NCBI RefSeq assembly: GCF_000686705.1
Contig: NZ_JMLJ01000022.1
Location: 1 to 38,274, forward strand
Length of the DNA stretch: 38,274 nucleotides
From: Clostridium hydrogeniformans DSM 21757
GTDB taxonomy: Bacteria; Bacillota; Clostridia; Clostridiales; Clostridiaceae
Reading direction: 5' to 3'
Position 1 is the stretch's first letter. Every line of letters starts with the position of its first letter. A program made the translations under genes and the position numbers. Positions 6,829-16,235 of this stretch are shown in pieces. A model generated the notes under the pieces. It was not told the origin of the DNA. It saw only the letters and a list, made by a program, of their open reading frames with translations, and made no database searches.

Positions 6829-8229
6829 CTATATTTTTTTCCATCTTACTCCCTGAGGTGTATCTTCTAATACTATTCCCCTAGCCTTTAAATCATCTCT
6901 TACCTTATCAGCTAATGACCAATTTTTCTCTTTTCTAGCTTTTTGCCTCTCTTCTATTAGACTTTCTATCTCCTCTTCTAAGCTTTGCTTAGTAGATCTT
7001 TGTAATATACTCATAGTACTTCCAAGTTCTCTTATTAATGAAAGAGCATATTCTACTATTTCTTTTGAAGAATTATTATTTATATTACAATTTATATCTT
7101 TTACTAAGTCAAAAAGTACCGATATTGCATCTGCAGTATTAAAATCATCATCCATTTTTTCTATGAATTTTTCTTTATATCCTTGAAGGGTATTTTTATA
7201 TTCTATTTCATCATCCCTTAAGTTTTCTTCTTTAACTGCTTCTAATAAATTATCAAGATTATATATAGCATTATATAATCTTTCCATAGAAGATTTAGCT
7301 GAATCTAGAAGCTCTAAACTAAAATTTAATTGAGTTCTATAATGAGCTGCTAATAAAAAGAAACGTATAACTTCTGCATCATACTTCTTTAAAATATCTC
7401 TAGCCGTAAAAAAGTTATTTAAAGACTTAGACATTTTTTGATTATTCACATTAACAAAAGCACTATGGATCCAATAATTTGCAAATTGTTTGCCACTTCT
7501 ACATTCACTTTGTGCTACCTCATTCTCATGATGAGGGAATGCAAGATCACTACCACCAGCATGTATATCTATAGTCTCCCCAAGTAAATTAGAGGCCATG
7601 GAAGAACACTCTATATGCCATCCTGGTCTACCATTTCCCCATGGACTTTCCCATGAAGGCTCTTCTGGTTTTGCAGCTTTCCAAAGAGCAAAATCTATAG
7701 GATCTTTTTTTCTATCATCTACATTTATTCTTGCTCCTGCTTGAAGTTCTTCTATATTCTGACCTGATAGCTTTCCATACTCATTAAATTTCTTAGTACT
7801 GAAATATACATCTCCTTCTACCTCATATGCATATCCCTTTTCTATAAGATCCTTTATAAACCCTATTATATCCTCTACAAATTCTGTAGCTCTAGGATTA
7901 ATATCAGCTCTTTTAAGTAAAAGTTCATCTGCATCCTTGTAGTACTCCTCTATATATCTATCTCCTAATTCTTTTACTGTAGTTCCTTCTTCATTTGCCT
8001 TTTTTATCATTTTGTCATCTATATCAGTAAAGTTTTGAACAAACTTAACCTTATATCCTCTATATTCTAGATACTTTCTTATAGTATCACAAACAACGAA
8101 AGTCCTAGCATTTCCTACATGAAAGAAATTATAGACTGTAGGTCCACATGCATACATTCTAACTTCCCCAGCAACTATTGGTTTAAAATCTTCTTTTCTA
8201 TTTGTTAGAGTATTATATATTCTTATCAT
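6829..8229 (-). CDS. cysS: Cysteinyl-tRNA synthetase
   Basis: Class I aminoacyl-tRNA synthetase that charges tRNA-Cys. Visible signatures are zinc ligand Cys28 in YACGPTVYN, the HIGH-type HVGN at 37-40, the zinc motifs WHIECSSMA and [10 protein letters not shown], and KMSKS in [11 protein letters not shown]. The frame is open to 8259, but GGGAGG lies about ten bases before the ATG at 8229, giving the usual 466 residues. Its usual downstream neighbour mrnC is about 2.6 kb away because of the inserted peptide-regulator cassette. I found no T-box sequence upstream. Confidence 0.95.
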   Translation of the reverse strand: MIRIYNTLTNRKEDFKPIVAGEVRMYACGPTVYNFFHVGNARTFVVCDTIRKYLEYRGYKVKFVQNFTDIDDKMIKKANEEGTTVKELGDRYIEEYYKDADELLLKRADINPRATEFVEDIIGFIKDLIEKGYAYEVEGDVYFSTKKFNEYGKLSGQNIEELQAGARINVDDRKKDPIDFALWKAAKPEEPSWESPWGNGRPGWHIECSSMASNLLGETIDIHAGGSDLAFPHHENEVAQSECRSGKQFANYWIHSAFVNVNNQKMSKSLNNFFTARDILKKYDAEVIRFFLLAAHYRTQLNFSLELLDSAKSSMERLYNAIYNLDNLLEAVKEENLRDDEIEYKNTLQGYKEKFIEKMDDDFNTADAISVLFDLVKDINCNINNNSSKEIVEYALSLIRELGSTMSILQRSTKQSLEEEIESLIEERQKARKEKNWSLADKVRDDLKARGIVLEDTPQGVRWKKI

Positions 8230-8376
8230 AAACCTGATTTCCTCCCAATATTTCTTCAATTAACAAATATATTATATCACGGTAAAATAAGACTGTCGAT
8301 TAAAGGATTCTGCTCTTATTCTATAAAACAATATTTTATTACAATATACACCTAAATAAGATATATTATATAAAAT

Positions 8377-9918
8377 TTACAATATTTTAATCTTATTTAT
8401 TGCTTCTTCTATTGATATAAGTTCAAAATCACTATTACTTCTTTCCTTATATTCTACCATTCCTTCTGTTATCTTTTTTCCTACTGTAATCCTAATAGGT
8501 GATCCTATTAAATCACAATCCTTAAACTTAACCCCTGCTCTATCATCTCTATCATCCAGTAGAACCTCTACTCCTAACTCTTTTATAGTATTATATAGCT
8601 CTAATGCCTTATCTTGTTGTTCCTTATTTTTAGATACAGCCACCACTATTATAACTTTATATGGACTTATATATTTGGGCCATATAATACCATTATCATC
8701 TTTATTATACTCTGCTGTAAGAGCTAAAACTCTTGATGTCCCTAAACTATACTTTAATATACTAGGATGTTTTAACTCTCCATTCTCATCACTATAACTT
8801 AATGAGTTATCTTGAGAAATTTTGCTTAATGTTCCTATTTGAATATACTTATAAGTTTCTAATTTTTCTTCACAAATATAGCATAGGTCCCCTTCACAAG
8901 GATTTTTAAAATCTCCTATTTCTCCTTTAAAATCCCTATTAAAATTAACATTTTCTAAATGGTAGTCAGTAGCATTAGCCCCTACTATAAAATTTCTCAT
9001 CATTGATACTTCTTCATCAACTAAAATTCTATCTACTTTAATTGAAACTGGACCTGCAAAACCCATCTCCGCCCCTGTTGCACTAAAAACCTCTTCTTCA
9101 TTTGCCATAGCTATGTGTTCTGATACTAAATATTTTTTAAGCTTATCTTCATTTAAATCTCTATCTCCTCTTAATAAAATTGCTATTATTTTACCTTCCC
9201 ATGAATATATTAGGGTCTTGGCTATTTTTTCAGAGGATATATTAAAGAATTTCTCCAAGTCCTTTATAGTTCTTACATTCTCTGTATAGGTCCTCTTAAT
9301 ACCTTTTAAATCCTCCTTAGATTCTTTTATCCTATACTTAGCTACATTTATATTTGCCTTATAACCACATTTAGGACATGAAACCATATCCTTATCTCCT
9401 ATTGAAGTTCTAACCACAATCTCTTCCTTACTACCTTCATGGAGACAACTTCCAGTTATACACTCTACTGGTATATTAATCTCTTGTAATATATTTATGA
9501 AATTTTCCTTTATTTGTCCATAACTTAACTCTAAATCTTCCTTACTACTATTTATTTTAAATCCATGAAGTTTTCTATATTCTTTAGCTTTTAAAAGTCC
9601 ATACTTTGGCTTTTCTTCTACTCTTCCTACACTAGTAGAGTAAAGCCCTATTGGTAACTGTTTATATGTTTTTATATCTATGGATAACCCCTTTATGGAT
9701 GTTTGAGATTCTTCATATCCTAAAAAACTAACCTTTTCCTTAAAATGATTCTCAAGGTTTTCTATAGCTTTCATTCCTAAAGGTAAAAGACTATATACCC
9801 CTTGATCTTCCTTTCTAATAATTCCCCCTCTAAGCATAAGTTTATAGCTTTCAACATCATTGGTTGCCTCTGCTGGTGCCTCTCTTAAAGTACCTAATAA
9901 AATTTTTGAAGCCTTCAT
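8377..9918 (-). CDS. Prolyl-tRNA synthetase paralogue with degenerate aminoacylation core; probable trans-editing factor
   Basis: The 513-residue protein is homologous end to end to bacterial-type ProRS (about 565-570 residues) but has lost key catalytic parts. After YEESQTSIKGL about 45 residues are absent, including the proline-binding TxE loop. Motif 2 reads GRVEEKPKYGLLKAKEY, so the first Arg and the Glu remain but later Arg residues are Lys, and the usual MKDAYSF is RKLHGF. Motif 3 keeps Arg396 (SLGTSR). The inserted editing (INS) domain, about residues 215-335, looks intact: Lys234 in AKTLI, GPV at 289-291, and GANATDYH with His320. The anticodon-binding domain is also well preserved (LLDDRDDRAGVKFKDCDLIG). 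I infer loss of synthesis and retention of Ala-tRNA-Pro hydrolysis, a free-standing editor; a full ProRS should then exist elsewhere. Many pipelines would name it proS. Confidence 0.75.
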   Translation of the reverse strand: MKASKILLGTLREAPAEATNDVESYKLMLRGGIIRKEDQGVYSLLPLGMKAIENLENHFKEKVSFLGYEESQTSIKGLSIDIKTYKQLPIGLYSTSVGRVEEKPKYGLLKAKEYRKLHGFKINSSKEDLELSYGQIKENFINILQEINIPVECITGSCLHEGSKEEIVVRTSIGDKDMVSCPKCGYKANINVAKYRIKESKEDLKGIKRTYTENVRTIKDLEKFFNISSEKIAKTLIYSWEGKIIAILLRGDRDLNEDKLKKYLVSEHIAMANEEEVFSATGAEMGFAGPVSIKVDRILVDEEVSMMRNFIVGANATDYHLENVNFNRDFKGEIGDFKNPCEGDLCYICEEKLETYKYIQIGTLSKISQDNSLSYSDENGELKHPSILKYSLGTSRVLALTAEYNKDDNGIIWPKYISPYKVIIVVAVSKNKEQQDKALELYNTIKELGVEVLLDDRDDRAGVKFKDCDLIGSPIRITVGKKITEGMVEYKERSNSDFELISIEEAINKIKIL

Positions 9919-10112
9919 ATTTACCCCTCCAACTTTAATTGTATTTTTTAACTTAAGTTTACTCTTAATGTTATAAATTAGATTTTTTCTCCTTAATTCC
10001 TTCTCATTTAATGATTTTATCCATCTTTCCTAAATATATAATCTATAATTTACTCCTTCTGACTCCAAAACTATAATATTTAACTCCCATAAGAAAATAA
10101 TATAAGATTATA

Positions 10113-10149
10113 GAAAAAGAGAGCCTCTTTAGGAGAGACCCTCTTTTTC
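10113..10149 (-). terminator. Intrinsic terminator of ispD
   Basis: GAAAAAGAG (10113-10121) pairs with CTCTTTTTC (10141-10149), with an inner CTCT/AGAG pairing and a small internal loop. It lies directly after the ispD stop codon and ends in a T run on the minus strand. Confidence 0.75.
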
Positions 10150-10151
10150 AT

Positions 10152-10844
10152 CTATATCTCTGTATGTTTTACTAAATATCTTGCTAGTATTAAATCTTCT
10201 GGAGTTGTAACTTTTATATTAGTATATTTACCCTCATATAAGTAAACCTTGTTTCCCATTAGCTCTAAAGCCATGGTATCATCTGTTACACTTATATTAT
10301 TTTTATTTATATATTCATGGGCTTTAAGTATTAAATCATATTTAAAACATTGTGGAGTTTGAACTGCAATTAAAGTATTTCTATCTAAGGTACTCTCTGA
10401 AAAGCCATTAACTTCCCTAACCTTTATAGTGTCTTTGGGAATAACTCCGCATGCACTTGCCCCATACCTCTTAGATGTTTCTATCCCTTTAATTATCATA
10501 TCCTCTTCTACAAAAGGTCTTGCCCCATCATGAATTAAAACTATATCACATTCCTTGCAGGATTTTAGCCCATTATAAACAGAATCTTGTCTTTCTTTTC
10601 CACCCTCTACTACTGCTTTTAATTTCTTAAATGTAAAAGTATCCTTTATATTATTATTAAAATAATCTATATCTTCTTTTGATATAACTAGAATTATATC
10701 ATCTATACTATTACAATCATCAAAAGCCTTTAGTGTGTGATACAAAATAGGTTTATCATCTAATAAAAGAAACTGTTTTGATATGGGTTCCCCCATTCTC
10801 TTTCCTTTTCCACCAGCCACTATAACTACACAGTTTTTACTCAT
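10152..10844 (-). CDS. ispD: 2-C-methyl-D-erythritol 4-phosphate cytidylyltransferase
   Basis: Cytosolic enzyme of the non-mevalonate isoprenoid pathway; it joins CTP and MEP to form CDP-ME. The 230-residue protein has the nucleotide-binding signature VVIVAGGKGKRMG (6-18) with ISKQF just after. It also has GGKERQDSVYNGL, the family motif HDGARPF, and VTDDTMALE. Its ATG follows TTAGGAGG. It lies 22 bp downstream of the PIN-TRAM gene, the same arrangement as yacL-ispD in B. subtilis. IspF, its usual neighbour, is absent from this window. Confidence 0.95.
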   Translation of the reverse strand: MSKNCVVIVAGGKGKRMGEPISKQFLLLDDKPILYHTLKAFDDCNSIDDIILVISKEDIDYFNNNIKDTFTFKKLKAVVEGGKERQDSVYNGLKSCKECDIVLIHDGARPFVEEDMIIKGIETSKRYGASACGVIPKDTIKVREVNGFSESTLDRNTLIAVQTPQCFKYDLILKAHEYINKNNISVTDDTMALELMGNKVYLYEGKYTNIKVTTPEDLILARYLVKHTEI

Positions 10845-10866
10845 AGTAAACCTCCTAATTTAGTGA

Positions 10867-11949
10867 CTAATCTTTCTTCTTTGCAAATATCATTCTTCCT
10901 GCTGGAGTCTGAAGAACAGAAGTTACTACAACAGCTAGATTTTCTCCTATGTACTTTCTTCCGCCTTCAACAACAATCATAGTTCCATCATCTAAATATG
11001 ATATTCCCTGACCTGATTCCTTACCATCTTTAATAATTTGTATATTCATTTCTTCTCCTGGAAGAACTACAGGTTTTATTGCATTAGCAAGTTCATTTAT
11101 ATTTAATACTGGAACTCCCTGAAACTCTGCCACCTTGTTAAGATTATAATCATTAGTTATAACCTTACCATTTAGAACTTGTGCTAGTTTTAAAAGTTTA
11201 ATATCAACTTCTGCAATATCTGGAAAATCCTTTTCTGATATTTCCACATCAACATTAAGCTCTTTTTGTATTCTATTTAAAACATCAAGTCCTCTTCTTC
11301 CCCTATTTCTTTTAAGTCCATCTGATGAATCTGCAATATGTCTTAACTCTGCTAAAACAAAGGTAGGTATAATAAGAGTTCCTTCTATAAACCCTGTCTG
11401 GCAAATATCAAATATTCTACCATCTATTATAACTGACGTATCTAATACCTTTGCCGTTCCTTTAAAAGAAGTCTTGCCCTTCTTTTCCTTGTTTGCCCCA
11501 CTCTTCTTAAAACTTAGAAAAACTCCCATAATCTCATCTCTCTTTTTAACTGAAAGATCTGCTCCAATTATGGCAGCGACTATGTTTACACAGGCATAAA
11601 TTATAACTCCAACCTTAGGTATACTTGTTAATATGCTACCAAACATTGAAGCTATTATAAGAGCAATTATAGCTCCTACAGCTCCAAATATTATTTCTAT
11701 AGCTGTAAGTTTTTGCATATGATTTTCTACATAATCTAATAATTTTCTTATAAGTCCATAAATAGCGGGAAATAAAATAAAAGTTATGAGTCCAAAAAGT
11801 AAACAAGATAAGATATAAAATATAACCATTTTTAAAGTAGTCTCATTAAAGAAACTAAAATAATCTATCTTCAAAAGAAATCTTCCTATGATAAAGCCTA
11901 AAGATCCTCCTATAACAGAAAATAGAATTCTTAAAACTTTTCTTAGCAT
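10867..11949 (-). CDS. Membrane PIN-TRAM domain protein, YacL family
   Basis: Predicted membrane-anchored ribonuclease-like protein of 360 residues. The first ~135 residues hold four hydrophobic segments. A PIN domain follows, starting [16 protein letters not shown] with conserved Asp residues and continuing with [15 protein letters not shown] and [17 protein letters not shown] domain lies near the C-terminus ([33 protein letters not shown], broken here only by description). The longest frame starts at a GTG inside AGGAGGTG; I use the ATG eight bases downstream at 11949. The target RNA is unknown. Confidence 0.88.
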   Translation of the reverse strand: MLRKVLRILFSVIGGSLGFIIGRFLLKIDYFSFFNETTLKMVIFYILSCLLFGLITFILFPAIYGLIRKLLDYVENHMQKLTAIEIIFGAVGAIIALIIASMFGSILTSIPKVGVIIYACVNIVAAIIGADLSVKKRDEIMGVFLSFKKSGANKEKKGKTSFKGTAKVLDTSVIIDGRIFDICQTGFIEGTLIIPTFVLAELRHIADSSDGLKRNRGRRGLDVLNRIQKELNVDVEISEKDFPDIAEVDIKLLKLAQVLNGKVITNDYNLNKVAEFQGVPVLNINELANAIKPVVLPGEEMNIQIIKDGKESGQGISYLDDGTMIVVEGGRKYIGENLAVVVTSVLQTPAGRMIFAKKKD

Positions 11950-12220
11950 TAACTTCACCTCCTAATATTATATGTTTATTGTTAAGGCTTAAAATCCTTA
12001 TAATAACTATATATTAATAATTACTATATTTCAACATAACCCTTATTAATTAATAATTTTTTTACCAAAAACTAATATCTTGTACCCCCTATTCAAAATA
12101 TTTTCTTTAATTTAATATATAATCCATAGGAGGTATGAAAATCTTAAATTTACATATTTGCATAAAAACCTTATAATAAGATTAGATATGGGGCTTCAAT
12201 TTTTAAAAGGAGTGAGACTT

Positions 12221-12619
12221 ATGAAAGATATTATTTTTGATAATTTCCAAAATTGTGTTGATGAGTCTCTATTAAGACACAAAAGCATACTGGATGTTCT
12301 TACTAAATTACAAGAATCTCAAGCTAGAATTAATAGAGCTGTTGCTAAGTCTGTTACTAATTGCGGTTGTATTAAAATTAACGCCGATAAACAATGTTTT
12401 CCCGACTCTGAAGATGATATTGAAACTTTAAATGATTGTCTTAAAACTCATGTTCAAGGTGAACTTTGTAATAGTTGCCGTGATGTTATTGAGCAAGAAA
12501 TAGGGAATCATCTATTTTACATAACTTCATTATGTAATGATTTGGACTTAAACCTTTATGATATATATATAAAAGAATATGATAAGATGAATACCCTAGG
12601 TAAATATACCTTTAGATAA
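12221..12619 (+). CDS. Small Cys-rich protein with MazG-like C-terminal region
   Basis: The 132-residue protein has eight Cys (residues 12, 48, 50, 59, 73, 83, 86, 105), including TNCGC and ELCNSC. The C-terminal stretch IEQEIGNHLFYITSLCNDLDLNLYDIYIKEYDKM resembles the alpha-helical acidic segment of MazG-like pyrophosphohydrolases, but I do not see the full EExxE metal site. I recall similar small proteins in other clostridia, annotated only as unknown-function domains. AAAAGGAG precedes the ATG at 12221; the frame extends upstream to 12158 without a ribosome site. It is divergent from the PIN-TRAM gene and ends in a strong bidirectional terminator. Function is unknown. Confidence 0.7.
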   Translation: MKDIIFDNFQNCVDESLLRHKSILDVLTKLQESQARINRAVAKSVTNCGCIKINADKQCFPDSEDDIETLNDCLKTHVQGELCNSCRDVIEQEIGNHLFYITSLCNDLDLNLYDIYIKEYDKMNTLGKYTFR

Positions 12620-12651
12620 ATAAAAGCCCAAGCCTTGGGCTTTTATTTATC
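12615..12651. terminator. Strong bidirectional terminator
   Basis: Perfect 18-bp arms GATAAATAAAAGCCCAAG and its reverse complement surround a single base. It overlaps the stop codon of the small Cys-rich gene and has T/A tracts in both directions. Confidence 0.9.
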
Positions 12652-12674
12652 TTATGACTACCAAAGCTGTAAAA

Positions 12675-12780
12675 CCCCCATCCTCTTAAAAGGTGGGGGA
12701 TAACAATTGCTACGCCTGTAGATTAACTCATCTAACCTTAAGATTCTGGAAACGCCATCCATCTTAAGGAAGATTTCTTC
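12675..12780 (-). mobile_element. Possible IS200/IS605-type element end (relic), structured
   Basis: On the minus strand a CCCCCA stem closes with TGGGGG (12675-12699). This precedes TTTTAC and is preceded by the sequence TTATC. A second inverted repeat CCTTAAGAT/ATCTTAAGG (12736-12744 and 12761-12769) has an inner TGG/CCA pairing, and GAAGATTTCTTC (12769-12780) is also self-complementary. A G/C-rich AGGTGGGGG hairpin in AT-rich DNA is typical of right ends and guide-RNA regions of IS200/IS605 elements. No transposase or tnpB remains here. The simpler alternative is a terminator for disA. Confidence 0.35.
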
Positions 12781-13844
12781 TATATACTTTTGTCAAGAAC
12801 TACCTGCTCCTTTATCCTTCTTAGTCCATTCTTTATAGCCTTCGCTCTAGCTTCTCCTATTCCTTCAACTTGATCCAAATCATCGTATGTAGCTTCAATA
12901 ACTGCTTTTAATTCCTTGAAATGTTTAACTAAGTTTTCAATAACAGCCGTTGGTATTCTTGGAACCTTATTTAAAATTCTATGACCTCTTGGAGATATTA
13001 AAGTATCCATAAGCGGCATACCTGAATATCCCATAATCTTTCCTATAAGTTCTAAGTTTAAGAGTTCTTCTTGTGTTACCTTTTGAATATCTTCATATAT
13101 ATCTTCATGAGTCATATTAGCTTTGCAGTAATCTCTAATTAACAAAATTCCATCCTGCTCTATAAACTTAACTAATTCATTTAGCTGCATAGAGATAAGC
13201 CTACCCTCGTTGCCAAGCTCACATATATACCTTTCTATTTCTGATACTATCCTCATAACCATTTCTGTTCTTTGGATTGCTGTAGCAACATCAAATAAGG
13301 TTGCTAAATCTTGAAATTCTAATAAGTTAAGATTACTTATAACTCTATCAAGAACAGTTACATATCTCTCTAGGGTTTGAACTGCTTGGTTAGCCTTGTT
13401 TATTATTACACTACTATCCCTAAGAACATATTTTATATCACCTTTAAAAACTGTTATTATATTTCTTCTTTGTGATATAGCTATAACTATAGAGTTGGTT
13501 TGTCTTGCAACTCTATGAGCTGTTCTATGTCTAGTTCCAGTTTCAAAGGTAGGAATTGATGAGTCTGGAATAAGCTGCGCATTAGCTCTTAGTATTCTTT
13601 TTAAATCTGAACTTAAAACTATAGCTCCATCCATCTTTGCTAGTTCATATATATATGATGGGGTATACTCTGCATTTATATTAAATCCACCATCTACAAT
13701 ATCTAATATTTCCTCTGTGTCTCCTAGCATTATGAGACCTCCAGTTTTAGCCCTTAAGATATTCTCAAGACCTTCTCTTAAATGGGTTCCTGGCCCCATT
13801 ATCTTTAGTATATTTTTAAGCTCTTTATCCTTTTCTATTCTCAC
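12780..13844 (-). CDS. disA: Diadenylate cyclase DisA (c-di-AMP synthase, DNA integrity scanner)
   Basis: Octameric enzyme that makes c-di-AMP from two ATP and responds to branched DNA. The DAC domain shows the catalytic DGA (72-74) and RHRTAHR (105-111). A helical spine follows, and a C-terminal helix-hairpin-helix DNA-binding domain ([20 protein letters not shown]) is near residues 325-345. Length of 354 is usual. The start codon is GTG, preceded by GAGG and AGGTGA. It lies 15 bp after radA, its standard partner; RadA restrains DisA activity in B. subtilis. DarA, a c-di-AMP receptor, is encoded 15 kb away in this window. Confidence 0.96.
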   Translation of the reverse strand: MRIEKDKELKNILKIMGPGTHLREGLENILRAKTGGLIMLGDTEEILDIVDGGFNINAEYTPSYIYELAKMDGAIVLSSDLKRILRANAQLIPDSSIPTFETGTRHRTAHRVARQTNSIVIAISQRRNIITVFKGDIKYVLRDSSVIINKANQAVQTLERYVTVLDRVISNLNLLEFQDLATLFDVATAIQRTEMVMRIVSEIERYICELGNEGRLISMQLNELVKFIEQDGILLIRDYCKANMTHEDIYEDIQKVTQEELLNLELIGKIMGYSGMPLMDTLISPRGHRILNKVPRIPTAVIENLVKHFKELKAVIEATYDDLDQVEGIGEARAKAIKNGLRRIKEQVVLDKSI

Positions 13845-13859
13845 TATATCACCTACCTC

Positions 13860-15230
13860 TTAAAATATTTTATTCATAGCTTCTCTTAGAGTTTTAACTC
13901 CATATACGTTTAATCCTTTTGTATTTAGTTTTTCCCTATTTCTATCCGGTAACACTATGTTTTTAAATCCCATTTTACTTGCTTCATTTATTATTCTTTC
14001 ACAAGAAGAAATAGGTCTTATCTCTCCTGTAAGCCCAACTTCACCTATTGCAACAACTCTCTCTAAGTTTGATACTACTCCTTTAGCACTGGATATAAGA
14101 GCTAATGCAACACCTAAATCCCCTACCGTTCCTTGAAGATTCAGTCCTCCTACCACATTAACATAAACATCACAGTTGTAAAAAGGTATCTTAAGTTTTT
14201 TCTCTAGAACTGCTAGTATTAAATTTAACCTAGCCACATCTATTCCTACAGATGTCCTTCTAGGATTATAGGCATTGGTTTCACTGACTAGTGCTTGAAC
14301 TTCCACAAGTATAGGCCTACTTCCTTCCATTACTCCTATTATTACAGATCCTTCTTGATTAAAACTTGTATCCTCTAAAAACATCTTTGATGGATCATAT
14401 ACCTCCATAAGCCCTTCTTGCCTCATCTCAAAAACCCCTATTTCACTAGTTGTTCCAAAACGATTTTTTACCGTTCTTAGTATTCTAAATTCTTCTGATC
14501 TTTCTCCTTCAAAATACAATACAGTATCCACCATATGTTCAAGAACCCTTGGTCCTGCCAGTTCCCCTTGTTTTGTAACATGGGCAACTATGAAGAACGG
14601 AATCCCTTTACCCTTAGCCATTCTCATAAGTTCATTTGAACATTCTCTAACCTGTGATACACTTCCTGGTGCAGATGTTATAGAAGGTTTAAATAGAGTC
14701 TGAATTGAATCTATTATAACAAAGCTAGGATTTATATTTTCCATATGTATATCTATATTATCTAGGTTAGTTTCAGAAATTATATAAAGTTCACTAGAAA
14801 TAGCCTTTAATCTATCTCCTCTTATCTTTATTTGCTCTTCAGACTCTTCACCTGAAACATAAAGAACTTTTCCATACTTAGAGGCTATATTATTTGCTGT
14901 TTGAAGAAGTAAGGTGGATTTACCAATACCAGGGTCTCCTGATATTAAAGTCAATGACCCTTTAACAAGTCCCCCTCCTAAAACCCTATTTAATTCATCT
15001 ATTCCTGTATTAAGTCTCTCTGTTTCTCCAGATTTTATTTCAGTTATACTTCTCGGTTTTTCTGAGGAAGTTAATACTCTAGTTCTACTATTATTAATCG
15101 TTGAAGTTTGAGAAATCTTTTGCTCTTCAACAAAACTACTCCATGAATTACATGATGGACATTTTCCCATCCACTTAGGAGATTCATATCCACATTGTTG
15201 ACATGTAAATGTGCTTCTTATTTTTGCCAA
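13860..15230 (-). CDS. radA: DNA repair protein RadA (branch-migration helicase)
   Basis: Recombination helicase that helps process branched DNA. The N-terminal zinc finger is CQQCGYESPKWMGKCPSC. The RecA-like core has Walker A GDPGIGKST and the RadA motif KNRFG (VKNRFGTTSEIG), and the C-terminus is a Lon-like domain (GGLNLQGTVGDLGVALAL). I take TTG at 15230 as the start (MAKIRS..., about 456 residues), because GGAGATGA lies about nine bases upstream. The in-frame ATG nine bases further upstream lies inside that site. Confidence 0.95.
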   Translation of the reverse strand: MAKIRSTFTCQQCGYESPKWMGKCPSCNSWSSFVEEQKISQTSTINNSRTRVLTSSEKPRSITEIKSGETERLNTGIDELNRVLGGGLVKGSLTLISGDPGIGKSTLLLQTANNIASKYGKVLYVSGEESEEQIKIRGDRLKAISSELYIISETNLDNIDIHMENINPSFVIIDSIQTLFKPSITSAPGSVSQVRECSNELMRMAKGKGIPFFIVAHVTKQGELAGPRVLEHMVDTVLYFEGERSEEFRILRTVKNRFGTTSEIGVFEMRQEGLMEVYDPSKMFLEDTSFNQEGSVIIGVMEGSRPILVEVQALVSETNAYNPRRTSVGIDVARLNLILAVLEKKLKIPFYNCDVYVNVVGGLNLQGTVGDLGVALALISSAKGVVSNLERVVAIGEVGLTGEIRPISSCERIINEASKMGFKNIVLPDRNREKLNTKGLNVYGVKTLREAMNKIF

Positions 15231-15448
15231 AAAAATCATCTCCAAAATTATATTATATTAAAAATATAATTATACAATATTTTTTAAGTACTTTGTAAAT
15301 TAACTAATTACATTTATCTAATATTTATATCCAAATGTTAAATAAATATGCTAAAAAAGGAAGGTGTTACTTTAAAATTGTATCATATATTTAATTAACC
15401 TAAAATTTAATTTTAATATTTTTAATTAAATATTTTTAATAATAAAAA

Positions 15449-15489
15449 ATAGGTTTTATTATTAAAATTACTCTAATAATAAAACCTAT
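15449..15489 (-). terminator. Intrinsic terminator of nagB
   Basis: ATAGGTTTTATTATTA (15449-15464) pairs perfectly with its complement at 15474-15489 across a 9-nt loop, followed on the minus strand by TTTTTTATTATT. The rest of the 15246-15503 gap is AT-rich and holds the likely radA promoter region; I see no gene. Confidence 0.85.
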
Positions 15490-15503
15490 CCTAATTAACT
15501 AAA

Positions 15504-16235
15504 TTATTTCTTTAAAAGGGAAGCTGCTGCTTCATCTACAACTATTGTAACATTTGGATGAACTTGTAGTAATGTAGCAGGGACTTGAGTTGTTATCTTT
15601 CCTTCTACTAACTTAGATATTATCTCTGCTTTGTTTTCCCCACTAGCTATAAGCAATATCTTTTTAGCTTTCATTATTCCACCAAGACCCATAGTTATTG
15701 CCTCTGTTGGAACATCTTCTTTCTTATCAAAAAATCTTGCATTTGCTTCTATTGTGCCTTCTGTTAAGCCTGTTAAGTGAGTACTCATATGAAGAAAATC
15801 ATCTGGCTCATTAAATCCTATATGACCATTATTACCTATTCCAAGTAACTGTAAATCTATTCCTCCTAGATTTTCTATTCTCTTATCATATTCACTACAT
15901 TCTTTTTCTATATCCTCTGCTAATCCATTTGGAACATAAGTATTTTTCTTATCTATATTTATATGATTAAACAGGTTGTTATTCATGAAATATCTATAAC
16001 TTTGATCATGATCTCCTGATAACCCCTTATATTCATCTAAATTTACAGATGTAACCTTAGAAAAATCTATTTTACCTTCTTTATTCATATCTATAAGATT
16101 TCTGTACATTGAAACTGGAGTTCCCCCTGTAGCTAAACCTAAAACTGCTTCTGGTTTTTCATTAACAACCTCTGCTAAAATTTCTGCTGACTTTTTGCTC
16201 ATTGCTTCATAATCTTTTTCTATTATTATTCTCAT
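15504..16235 (-). CDS. nagB: Glucosamine-6-phosphate deaminase
   Basis: Converts glucosamine-6-phosphate to fructose-6-phosphate plus ammonia, linking amino-sugar use to glycolysis. The 243-residue protein has LGLATGGTPVSMY for phosphate binding, the catalytic NLDEYKGL, GIGNNGHIGFNEP with the active-site His and Glu, and TMGLGGIMKAKKI. Its ATG overlaps the stop codon of the upstream GntR regulator (ATGA), so the two are co-translated. nagA is not in the window. Confidence 0.97.
   Translation of the reverse strand: MRIIIEKDYEAMSKKSAEILAEVVNEKPEAVLGLATGGTPVSMYRNLIDMNKEGKIDFSKVTSVNLDEYKGLSGDHDQSYRYFMNNNLFNHINIDKKNTYVPNGLAEDIEKECSEYDKRIENLGGIDLQLLGIGNNGHIGFNEPDDFLHMSTHLTGLTEGTIEANARFFDKKEDVPTEAITMGLGGIMKAKKILLIASGENKAEIISKLVEGKITTQVPATLLQVHPNVTIVVDEAAASLLKK

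Noticed and set aside
9919-10112. T-box riboswitch upstream of the ProRS-like gene or cysS
   Set aside because: No AGGGTGGNACCGCG-type T-box or specifier stem-loop is present in either leader.
11949-11958. GTG start codons for the longest frames (also at 20826, 25652, 28423, 17149)
   Set aside because: In each case the GTG is part of the Shine-Dalgarno sequence and an ATG lies at proper distance downstream.
12135-12176. 13-codon ORF starting MKILNLHIC after AGGAGGT
   Set aside because: The Shine-Dalgarno sequence is only one base from the ATG, too close for normal initiation; no other support.
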